In this document: positions 37,736 through 49,613 of the stretch, piece after piece
Layout: each line of letters opens with the position of its first letter
Position numbering within the stretch: the stretch's first letter is position 1
Source: Calliphora vicina
Lineage: Eukaryota; Arthropoda; Insecta; Diptera; Calliphoridae
Assembly: GCF_958450345.1 (NCBI RefSeq)
Contig: NW_027052566.1
Coordinates: forward strand, 1 to 64,000
Length of the DNA: 64,000 nucleotides
Direction of reading: 5' to 3'
Position numbers and translations under genes: made by a program
The notes under the pieces: generated by a model
What the model was told of the DNA's origin: nothing
Seen by the model: the letters and a program-made list of their open reading frames with translations, nothing else
The model's database searches: none

Positions 37736-38250
37736 TTCTAAAGGCCGCTAAAGAGCTAGGAAACTCATTTTTTTATATTTGGATTGCATGAGATTGTAGC
37801 TTTCTAACAAGGTATAACTTAAGTAGCTAGCATAAATAGTGCCCGATATATATGCAGGTATATCGGAAATTTTTCGAAAAATGTCCCAAAATTACCCCAG
37901 TTTTTATATTTGGATTGCATGAGATTGTAGCTTTCTAACAAGGTATAACTTAAGTAGCTAGCATAAACAGTACCCGATATATATGCGGGTATATCAGACA
38001 TTTTTCGAAAAATGTCACAAAATTACCCCAGTTTTTAACGACCTCATATAAATCGCAATTCTAAAGGCCGCTAAAGAGCTAGGAAACTCATTTTTTATAT
38101 TTGGATTGCATGAGATTGTAGCTTTCTAACAAGGTATAACTTAAGTACCTAGCATAAATAGTACCCGATATATATATATCGGACATTTTTCGCAAAATGT
38201 CCCAAAATTACACCAGTTTTTAACGACTTCATATTAATCGAAATTTTAAA
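36700..38250. repeat. Block shared with 23.4-24.95 kb at about 13.3 kb distance
   Basis: The 130-bp truncated unit at 37819 and the compact GATATATATATATCGG join at 38167 correspond to 24523 and 24871, both 13296 bp apart. The compact join has lost 8 bp (the TGCGGGTA part of the hairpin). The sharing of a rare deletion shows common descent of the two distant segments. Confidence 0.8.
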
Positions 38251-38399
38251 AGGCCCTAAAGAGCTAGGAAGCTAATTTTTTTTTATATTTGGATTGCATG
38301 AGATTGTACCTTTCTAACAAGGTATAACTTAAGTAGCTAGCATAAATAGTACCCGATATATATGCAGGTATATCGGAAATTTTTCGAAAAATGTCCCAA

Positions 38400-41300
38400 A
38401 ATTACCCCAGCTTTTAACGACTTCATATAAATCGCAATTCTAAAGGCCCCTAAAGAGCTAGGAAGCTAATTATTTCTAAATTTGGATTGCATGAGATTGT
38501 AGATTTCTAACAAGGTATAATTTAAGTAGCTAGCATAAATAGTACCCGATATATATGCGGGTATATCAGACATTTTTCGAAAAATGTCCCAAAATTACCC
38601 CAGTTTTTAACGACTTCATATAAATAGTAATTCTAAAGGCCGATAAAGAGCTAGGAAACTCATTTTTTTATATTTGGATTGCAAGAGATTGTAGCTTTCT
38701 AACAAGGTATAACTTAAGTAGCTAGCATAAACAGTACCCGATATATATGCGGGTATATCGGACATTTTTCGAAAAATGTCACAAAATTACCCCAGTTTTT
38801 AACGACTTCATATAAATCGTAATTCTAAAGGCCGATAAAGAGCTAGGAAGCTAATTATTTTTAAATTTGGATTGCATGAGATTGTAGCTTTCTAACAAGG
38901 TATAATTTAAGTAGCTAGCATAAATAGTACCCGATATATATGCGGGTATATCAGACATTTTTCGAAAAATGTCCCAAAATTACCCCAGTTTTTAACGACT
39001 TCATATAAATCGCAATTTTAAAGGCCGCTAAAGACCTAAGAATTGCATGAGATTGTAGCTTTCTAACAAGGTATAACTTAAGTAGCTAGCATAAACAGTA
39101 CCCGATTTATATGCGGGTATATCGGACATTTTTCGAAAATTGTCACAAAATTACCCCAGTTTTTAACGACTTCATATAAATCGCAATTCTAAAGGCCGCT
39201 AAAGAGCTAGGAAACTCATTTTTTATATTTGGATTGCATGAGATTGTAGCTTTCTAACAAGGTATAACTTAAATAGCTAGCATAAATAGTGACCGATATA
39301 TATGCAGGTATATCGGAAATTTTTCGAAAAATGTCCCAAAATTACCCCAGTTTTTAACGACTTCATATAAATCGCAATTTTAAAAGGCCATAAAGAGCTA
39401 GGAAGCTAATTATTTTTAAATTTGGATTGCATGACATTGTAGCTTTCTAACAAGGTATAACTTATGTTGTTGTTGATTGTAGATTTCTAACAAGGTATAA
39501 TTTAAGTAGCTAGCATAAATAGTACCCGATATATATGCGGGTATATCAGACATTTTTCGAAAAATGTCCCAAAATTACCCCAGTTTTTAACGACTTCATA
39601 TAAATCGTAATTCTAAAGGCCGATAAAGAGCTAGGAAACTCATTTTTTTATATTTGGATTGCAAGAGATTGTAGCTTTCTAACAAGGTATAACTTAAGTA
39701 GCTAGCATAAACAGTACCCGATATATATGCGGGTATATCGGACATTTTTATTTGGATTGCAAGAGATTGTAGCTTTCTAACAAGGTATAACTTAAGTAGC
39801 TAGCATAAACAGTACCCGATATATATGCGGGTATATCGGACATTTTTCGAAAAATGTCACAAAATTACCCCAGTTTTTAACGACTTCATATAAATCGTAA
39901 TTCTAAAGGCCGATAAAGAGCTAGGAAGCTAATTATTTTTAAATTTGGATTGCATGAGATTGTAGCTTTCTAACAAGGTATAATTTAAGTAGCTAGCATA
40001 AATAGTACCCGATATATATGCGGGTATATCAGACATTTTTCGAAAAATGTCCCAAAATTACCCCAGTTTTTAACGACTTCATATAAATCGCAATTTTAAA
40101 GGCCGCTAAAGACCTAAGAATTGCATGAGATTGTAGCTTTCTAACAAGGTATAACTTAAGTAGCTAGCATAAACAGTACCCGATATATATGCGGGTATAT
40201 CGGACATTTTTCGAAAAATGTCACAAAATTACCCCAGTTTTTAACGACTTCATATAAATAGTAATTCTAAAGGCCGATAAAGAGCTAGGAAACTCATTTT
40301 TTTATATTTGGATTGCAAGAGATTGTAGCTTTCTAACAAGGTATAACTTAAGTAGCTAGCATAAACAGTACCCGATATATATGCGGGTATATCGGACATT
40401 TTTCGAAAAATGTCACAAAATTACCCCAGTTTTTAACGACTTCATATAAATCGTAATTCTAAAGGCCGATAAAGAGCTAGGAAGCTAATTATTTTTAAAT
40501 TTGGATTGCATGAGATTGTAGCTTTCTAACAAGGTATAATTTAAGTAGCTAGCATAAATAGTACCCGATATATATGCGGGTATATCAGACATTTTTCGAA
40601 AAATGTCCCAAAATTACCCCAGTTTTTAACGACTTCATATAAATCGCAATTTTAAAGGCCGCTAAAGACCTAAGAATTGCATGAGATTGTAGCTTTCTAA
40701 CAAGGTATAACTTAAGTAGCTAGCATAAACAGTACCCGATATATATGCGGGTATATCGGACATTTTTCGAAAAATGTCACAAAATTACCCCAGTTTTTAA
40801 CGACTTCATATAAATCGCAATTCTAAAGGCCGCTAAAGAGCTAGGAAACTCATTTTTTATATTTGGATTGCATGAGATTGTAGCTTTCTAACAAGGTATA
40901 ACTTAAATAGCTAGCATAAATAGTGACCGATATATATGCAGGTATATCGGAAATTTTTCGAAAAATGTCCCAAAATTACCCCAGTTTTTAACGACTTCAT
41001 ATAAATCGCAATTTTAAAAGGCCATAAAGAGCTAGGAAGCTAATTATTTTTAAATTTGGATTGCATGAGATTGTAGCTTTCTAACAAGGTATAACTTAAG
41101 TAGCTAGCATAAACAGTACCCGATATATATGCGGGTATATCGGACATTTTTCGCAAAATGTCCCAAAATTACACCAGTTTTTAACGACTTCATATTAATC
41201 GAAATTTTAAAAGGCCCTAAAGAGCTAGGAAGCTAATTTTTTTTTATATTTGGATTGCATGAGATTGTACCTTTCTAACAAGGTATAACTTAAGTAGCTA
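38400..41300. repeat. Satellite array, start of second subfamily
   Basis: From about 38.4 kb new variants appear and persist to the right end: TTGCAAGAGATTG instead of TTGCATGAGATTG (first near 38681), AATTATTTCTAAATTT (near 38471), TGTAGATTTC (near 38500) and AACTTAAATAGC (39271). I saw none of these four to the left. The block includes two irregular joins at about 39454-39472 and 39741-39755. No gene. Confidence 0.85.
39440..39495. repeat. Junction with non-satellite filler (TGTTGTTGTTG)
   Basis: After AAGGTATAACTTA the expected AGTAGCTAGC is replaced by TGTTGTTGTTGATTGTAGATTTC, then normal satellite resumes. The TGTTGTTGTTG part is absent from every other monomer I read; the rest matches a normal monomer. 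It is a breakpoint with a small insertion or expanded triplet. Confidence 0.75.
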
Positions 41301-41301
41301 G

Positions 41302-44300
41302 CATAAATAGTACCCGATATATATGCAGGTATATCGGAAATTTTTCGAAAAATGTCCCAAAATTACCCCAGTTTTTATATTTGGATTGCATGAGATTGTA
41401 GCTTTCTAACAAGGTATAACTTAAGTAGCTAGCATAAATAGTACCCGATATATATGCAGGTATATCGGAAATTTTTCGAAAAATGTCCCAAAATTACCCC
41501 AGCTTTTAACGACTTCATATAAATCGCAATTCTAAAGGCCCCTAAAGAGCTAGGAAGCTAATTATTTCTAAATTTGGATTGCATGAGATTGTAGATTTCT
41601 AACAAGGTATAATTTAAGTAGCTAGCATAAATAGTACCCGATATATATGCGGGTATATCAGACATTTTTCGAAAAATGTCCCAAAATTACCCCAGTTTTT
41701 AACGACTTCATATAAATCGTAATTCTAAAGGCCGATAAAGAGCTAGGAAACTCATTTTTTTATATTTGGATTGCAAGAGATTGTAGCTTTCTAACAAGGT
41801 ATAACTTAAGTAGCTAGCATAAACAGTACCCGATATATATGCGGACATTTTTCGAAAAATGTCACAAAATTACCCCAGTTTTTAACGACTTCATATAAAT
41901 CGTAATTCTAAAGGCCGATAAAGAGCTAGGAAGCTAATTATTTTTAAATTTGGATTGCATGAGATTGTAGCTTTCTAACAAGGTATAATTTTAGTAGCTA
42001 GCATAAATAGTACCCGATATATATGCGGGTATATCAGACATTTTTCGAAAAATGTCCCAAAATTACCCCAGTTTTTAACGACTTCATATAAATCGCAATT
42101 TTAAAGGCCGCTAAAGACCTAAGAATTGCATGAGATTGTAGCTTTCTAACAAGGTATAACTTAAGTAGCTAGCATAAACAGTACCCGATATATATGCGGG
42201 TATATCGGACATTTTTCGAATAATGTCACAAAATTACCCCAGTTTTTAACGACTTCATATAAATCGTAATTCTAAAGGCCGATAAAGAGCTAGGAAGCTA
42301 ATTATTTTTAAATTTGGATTGCATGAGATTGTAGCTTTCTAACAAGGTATAATTTAAGTAGCTAGCATAAATAGTACCCGATATATATGCGGGTATATCA
42401 GACATTTTTCGAAAAATGTCCCAAAATTACCCCAGTTTTTAACGACTTCATATAAATCGCAATTTTAAAGGCCGCTAAAGACCTAAGAATTGCATGAGAT
42501 TGTAGCTTTCTAACAAGGTATAACTTAAGTAGCTAGCATAAACAGTACCCGATATATATGCGGGTATATCGGACATTTTTCGAAAAATGTCACAAAATTA
42601 CCCCAGTTTTTAACGACTTCATATAAATCGCAATTCTAAAGGCCGCTAAAGAGCTAGGAAACTCATTTTTTATATTTGGATTGCATGAGATTGTAGCTTT
42701 CTAACAAGGTATAACTTAAATAGCTAGCATAAATAGTGACCGATATATATGCAGGTATATCGGAAATTTTTCGAAAAATGTCCCAAAATTACCCCAGTTT
42801 TTAACGACTTCATATAAATCGCAATTTTAAAAGGCCATAAAGAGCTAGGAAGCTAATTATTTTTAAATTTGGATTGCATGAGATTGTAGCTTTCTAACAA
42901 GGTATAACTTAAGTAGCTAGCATAAACAGTACCCGATATATATGCGGGTATATCGGACATTTTTCGCAAAATGTCCCAAAATTACACCAGTTTTTAACGA
43001 CTTCATATTAATCGAAATTTTAAAAGGCCCTAAAGAGCTAGGAAGCTAATTTTTTTTTATATTTGGATTGCATGAGATTGTACCTTTCTAACAAGGTATA
43101 ACTTAAGTAGCTAGCATAAATAGTACCCGATATATATGCAGGTATATCGGAAATTTTTCGAAAAATGTCCCAAAATTACCCCAGTTTTTATATTTGGATT
43201 GCATGAGATTGTAGCTTTCTAACAAGGTATAACTTAAGTAGCTAGCATAAATAGTACCCGATATATATGCAGGTATATCGGAAATTTTTCGAAAAATGTC
43301 CCAAAATTACCCCAGCTTTTAACGACTTCATATAAATCGCAATTCTAAAGGCCCCTAAAGAGCTAGGAAGCTAATTATTTCTAAATTTGGATTGCATGAG
43401 ATTGTAGAATTCTAACAAGGTATAATTTAAGTAGCTAGCATAAATAGTACCCGATATATATGCGGGTATATCAGACATTTTTCGAAAAATGTCCCAAAAT
43501 TACCCCAGTTTTTAACGACTTCATATAAATCGTAATTCTAAAGGCCGATAAAGAGCTAGGAAACTCATTTTTTTATATTTGGATTGCAAGAGATTGTAGC
43601 TTTCTAACAAGGTATAACTTAAGTAGCTAGCATAAACAGTACCCGATATATATGCGGACATTTTTCGAAAAATGTCACAAAATTACCCCAGTTTTTAACG
43701 ACTTCATATAAATCGTAATTCTAAAGGCCGATAAAGAGCTAGGAAGCTAATTATTTTTAAATTTGGATTGCATGAGATTGTAGCTTTCTAACAAGGTATA
43801 ATTTTAGTAGCTAGCATAAATAGTACCCGATATATATGCGGGTATATCAGACATTTTTCGAAAAATGTCCCAAAATTACCCCAGTTTTTAACGACTTCAT
43901 ATAAATCGCAATTTTAAAGGCCGCTAAAGACCTAAGAATTGCATGAGATTGTAGCTTTCTAACAAGGTATAACTTAAGTAGCTAGCATAAACAGTACCCG
44001 ATATATATGCGGGTATATCGGACATTTTTCGAAAAATGTCACAAAATTACCCCAGTTTTTAACGACTTCATATAAATCGCAATTCTAAAGGCCGCTAAAG
44101 AGCTAGGAAACTAATTTTTTATATTTGGATTGCATGAGATTGTAGCTTTCTAACAAGGTATAACTTAAATAGCTAGCATAAATAGTGACCGATATATATG
44201 CAGGTATATCGGAAATTTTTCGAAAAATGTCCCAAAATTACCCCAGTTTTTAACGACTTCATATAAATCGCAATTTTAAAAGGCCATAAAGAGCTAGGAA

Positions 44301-47300
44301 GCTAATTATTTTTAAATTTGGATTGCATGAGATTGTAGCTTTCTAACAAGGTATAACTTAAGTAGCTAGCATAAATAGTGCCCGATATATATGCGGGTAT
44401 ATCGGACATTTTTCGCAAAATGTCCCAAAATTACACCAGTTTTTAACGACTTCATATTAATCGAAATTTTAAAAGGCCCTAAAGAGCTAGGAAGCTAATT
44501 TTTTTTTATATTTGGATTGCATGAGATTGTACCTTTCTAACAAGGTATAACTTAAGTAGCTAGCATAAATAGTACCCGATATATATGCAGGTATATCGGA
44601 AATTTTTCGAAAAATGTCCCAAAATTACCCCAGTTTTTATATTTGGATTGCATGAGATTGTAGCTTTCTAACAAGGTATAACTTAAGTAGCTAGCATAAA
44701 TAGTACCCGATATATATGCAGGTATATCGGAAATTTTTCGAAAAATGTCCCAAAATTACCCCAGCTTTTAACGACTTCATATAAATCGCAATTCTAAAGG
44801 CCCCTAAAGAGCTAGGAAGCTAATTATTTCTAAATTTGGATTGCATGAGATTGTAGATTTCTAACAAGGTATAATTTAAGTAGCTAGCATAAATAGTACC
44901 CGATATATATGCGGGTATATCAGACATTTTTCGAAAAATGTCCCAAAATTACCCCAGTTTTTAACGACTTCATATAAATCGTAATTCTAAAGGCCGATAA
45001 AGAGCTAGGAAACTCATTTTTTTATATTTGGATTGCAAGAGATTGTATCTTTCTAACAAGGTATAACTTAAGTAGCTAGCATAAACAGTACCCGATATAT
45101 ATGCGGGTATATCGGACATTTTTCGAAAAATGTCACAAAATTACCCCAGTTTTTAACGACTTCATATAAATCGTAATTCTAAAGGCCGATAAAGAGCTAG
45201 GAAGCTAATTATTTTTAAATTTGGATTGCATGAGATTGTAGCTTTCTAACAAGGTATAATTTTAGTAGCTAGCATAAATAGTACCCGATATATATGCGGG
45301 TATATCAGACATTTTTCGAAAAATGTCCCAAAATTACCCCAGTTTTTAACGACTTCATATAAATCGCAATTTTAAAGGCCGCTAAAGACCTAAGAATTGC
45401 ATGAGATTGTAGCTTTCTAACAAGGTATAACTTAAGTAGCTAGCATAAACAGTACCCGATATATATGCGGGTATATCGGACATTTTTCGAAAAATGTCAC
45501 AAAATTACCCCAGTTTTTAACGACTTCATATAAATCGCAATTCTAAAGGCCGCTAAAGAGCTAGGAAACTAATTTTTTATATTTGGATTGCATGAGATTG
45601 TAGCTTTCTAACAAGGTATAACTTAAATAGCTAGCATAAATAGTGACCGATATATATGCAGGTATATCGGAAATTTTTCGAAAAATGTCCCAAAATTACC
45701 CCAGTTTTTAACGACTTCATATAAATCGCAATTTTAAAAGGCCATAAAGAGCTAGGAAGCTAATTATTTTTAAATTTGGATTGCATGAGATTGTAGCTTT
45801 CTAACAAGGTATAACTTAAGTAGCTAGCATAAACAGTACCCGATATATATGCGGGTATATCGGACATTTTTCGCAAAATGTCCCAAAATTACACCAGTTT
45901 TTAACGACTTCATATTAATCGAAATTTTAAAAGGCCCTAAAGAGCTAGGAAGCTAATTTTTTTTTATATTTGGATTGCATGAGATTGTACCTTTCTAACA
46001 AGGTATAACTTAAGTAGCTAGCATAAATAGTACCCGATATATATGCAGGTATATCGGAAATTTTTCGAAAAATGTCCCAAAATTACCCCAGTTTTTATAT
46101 TTGGATTGCATGAGATTGTAGCTTTCTAACAAGGTATAACTTAAGTAGCTAGCATAAATAGTACCCGATATATATGCAGGTATATCGGAAATTTTTCGAA
46201 AAATGTCCCAAAATTACCCCAGCTTTTAACGACTTCATATAAATCGCAATTCTAAAGGCCCCTAAAGAGCTAGGAAGCTAATTATTTCTAAATTTGGATT
46301 GCATGAGATTGTAGATTTCTAACAAGGTATAATTTAAGTAGCTAGCATAAATAGTACCCGATATATATGCGGGTATATCAGACATTTTTCGAAAAATGTC
46401 CCAAAATTACCCCAGTTTTTAACGACTTCATATAAATCGTAATTCTAAAGGCCGATAAAGAGCTAGGAATCTCATTTTTTTATATTTGGATTGCAAGAGA
46501 TTGTATCTTTCTAACAAGGTATAACTTAAGTAGCTAGCATAAACAGTACCCGATATATATGCGGGTATATCGGACATTTTTCGAAAAATGTCACAAAATT
46601 ACCCCAGTTTTTAACGACTTCATATAAATCGTAATTCTAAAGGCCGATAAAGAGCTAGGAAGCTAATTATTTTTAAATTTGGATTGCATGAGATTGTAGC
46701 TTTCTAACAAGGTATAATTTTAGTAGCTAGCATAAATAGTACCCGATATATATGCGGGTATATCAGACATTTTTCGAAAAATGTCCCAAAATTACCCCAG
46801 TTTTTAACGACTTCATATAAATCGCAATTTTAAAGGCCGCTAAAGACCTAAGAATTGCATGATATTGTAGCTTTCTAACAAGGTATAACTTAAGTAGCTA
46901 GCATAAACAGTACCCGATATATATGCGGGTATATCGGACATTTTTCGAAAAATGTCACAAAATTACCCCAGTTTTTAACGACTTCATATAAATCGCAATT
47001 CTAAAGGCCGCTAAAGAGCTAGGAAACTAATTTTTTATATTTGGATTGCATGAGATTGTAGCTTTCTAACAAGGTATAACTTAAATAGCTAGCATAAATA
47101 GTGACCGATATATATGCAGGTATATCGGAAATTTTTCGAAAAATGTCCCAAAATTACCCCAGTTTTTAACGACTTCATATAAATCGCAATTTTAAAAGGC
47201 CATAAAGAGCTAGGAAGCTAATTATTTTTAAATTTGGATTGCATGAGATTGTAGCTTTCTAACAAGGTATAACTTAAGTAGCTAGCATAAACAGTACCCG

Positions 47301-49613
47301 ATATATATGCGGGTATATCGGACATTTTTCGCAAAATGTCCCAAAATTACACCAGTTTTTAACGACTTCATATTAATCGAAATTTTAAAAGGCCCTAAAG
47401 AGCTAGGAAGCTAATTTTTTTTTATATTTGGATTGCATGAGATTGTACCTTTCTAACAAGGTATAACTTAAGTAGCTAGCATAAATAGTACCCGATATAT
47501 ATGCAGGTATATCGGAAATTTTTCGAAAAATGTCCCAAAATTACCCCAGTTTTTATATTTGGATTGCATGAGATTGTAGCTTTCTAACAAGGTATAACTT
47601 AAGTAGCTAGCATAAATAGTACCCGATATATATGCAGGTATATCGGAAATTTTTCGAAAAATGTCCCAAAATTACCCCAGCTTTTAACGACTTCATATAA
47701 ATCGCAATTCTAAAGGCCCCTAAAGAGCTAGGAAGCTAATTATTTCTAAATTTGGATTGCATGAGATTGTAGATTTCTAACAAGGTATAATTTAAGTAGC
47801 TAGCATAAATAGTACCCGATATATATGCGGGTATATCAGACATTTTTCGAAAAATGTCCCAAAATTACCCCAGTTTTTAACGACTTCATATAAATCGTAA
47901 TTCTAAAGGCCGATAAAGAGCTAGGAAACTCATTTTTTTATATTTGGATTGCAAGAGATTGTATCTTTCTAACAAGGTATAACTTAAGTAGCTAGCATAA
48001 ACAGTACCCGATATATATGCGGGTATATCGGACATTTTTCGAAAAATGTCACAAAATTACCCCAGTTTTTAACGACTTCATATAAATCGTAATTCTAAAG
48101 GCCGATAAAGAGCTAGGAAGCTAATTATTTTTAAATTTGGATTGCATGAGATTGTAGCTTTCTAACAAGGTATAATTTAAGTAGCTAGCATAAATAGTAC
48201 CCGATATATATGCGGGTATATCAGACATTTTTCGAAAAATGTCCCAAAATTACCCCAGTTTTTAACGACTTCATATAAATCGCAATTTTAAAGGCCGCTA
48301 AAGACCTAAGAATTGCATGAGATTGTAGCTTTCTAACAAGGTATAACTTAAGTAGCTAGCATAAACAGTACCCGATATATATGCGGGTATATCGGACATT
48401 TTTCGAAAAATGTCACAAAATTACCCCAGTTTTTAACGACTTCATATAAATCGCAATTCTAAAGGCCGCTAAAGAGCTAGGAAACTCATTTTTTATATTT
48501 GGATTGCATGAGATTGTAGCTTTCTAACAAGGTATAACTTAAATAGCTAGCATAAATAGTGACCGATATATATGCAGGTATATCGGAAATTTTTCGAAAA
48601 ATGTCCCAAAATTACCCCAGTTTTTAACGACTTCATATAAATCGCAATTTTAAAAGGCCATAAAGAGCTAGGAAGCTAATTATTTTTAAATTTGGATTGC
48701 ATGAGATTGTAGCTTTCTAACAAGGTATAACTTAAGTAGCTAGCATAAACAGTACCCGATATATATGCGGGTATATCGGACATTTTTCGCAAAATGTCCC
48801 AAAATTACACCAGTTTTTAACGACTTCATATTAATCGAAATTTTAAAAGGCCCTAAAGAGCTAGGAAGCTAATTTTTTTTTATATTTGGATTGCATGAGA
48901 TTGTACCTTTCTAACAAGGTATAACTTAAGTAGCTAGCATAAATAGTACCCGATATATATGCAGGTATATCGGAAATTTTTCGAAAAATGTCCCAAAATT
49001 ACCCCAGTTTTTATATTTGGATTGCATGAGATTGTAGCTTTCTAACAAGGTATAACTTAAGTAGCTAGCATAAATAGTACCCGATATATATGCAGGTATA
49101 TCGGAAATTTTTCGAAAAATGTCCCAAAATTACCCCAGCTTTTAACGACTTCATATAAATCGCAATTCTAAAGGCCCCTAAAGAGCTAGGAAGCTAATTA
49201 TTTCTAAATTTGGATTGCATGAGATTGTAGATTTCTAACAAGGTATAATTTAAGTAGCTAGCATAAATAGTACCCGATATATATGCGGGTATATCAGACA
49301 TTTTTCGAAAAATGTCCCAAAATTACCCCAGTTTTTAACGACTTCATATAAATCGTAATTCTAAAGGCCGATAAAGAGCTAGGAAACTCATTTTTTTATA
49401 TTTGGATTGCAAGAGATTGTAGCTTTCTAACAAGGTATAACTTAAGTAGCTAGCATAAACAGTACCCGATATATATGCGGGTATATCGGACATTTTTCGA
49501 AAAATGTCACAAAATTACCCCAGTTTTTAACGACTTCATATAAATCGTAATTCTAAAGGCCGATAAAGAGCTAGGAAGCTAATTATTTTTAAATTTGGAT
49601 TGCATGAGATTGT
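41302..49613. repeat. Eight-monomer higher-order repeat, 1458 bp
   Basis: The AAATAGCTAGC mark falls at 42718, 44167, 45625, 47083 and 48541, spacing 1449, 1458, 1458 and 1458 bp. One unit, phased on CATAAA, is made of monomers of 193, 194, 131, 193, 192, 193, 171 and 191 bp, which sum to 1458. The 1449-bp unit differs by a 9-bp loss (ATATGCGGACATT). The first unit (41302-43114) is 1813 bp because a 193 + 171 bp monomer pair is present twice and it also carries the 9-bp loss. Copies differ by only a few substitutions (for example AGGAATCTC near 46467 and ATGATATTG near 46860). The order breaks at about 49614. Confidence 0.92.
44564..44694 (+). repeat. Truncated 131-bp monomer inside the 1458-bp unit
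   Basis: Third member of the eight-monomer unit. It has the CCCCAGTTTTTATATTTGG join of the 130-bp class and follows a monomer ending GTACCTTTCTAAC. Its fixed place in every unit shows that the truncation preceded amplification of the higher-order repeat. Confidence 0.88.
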
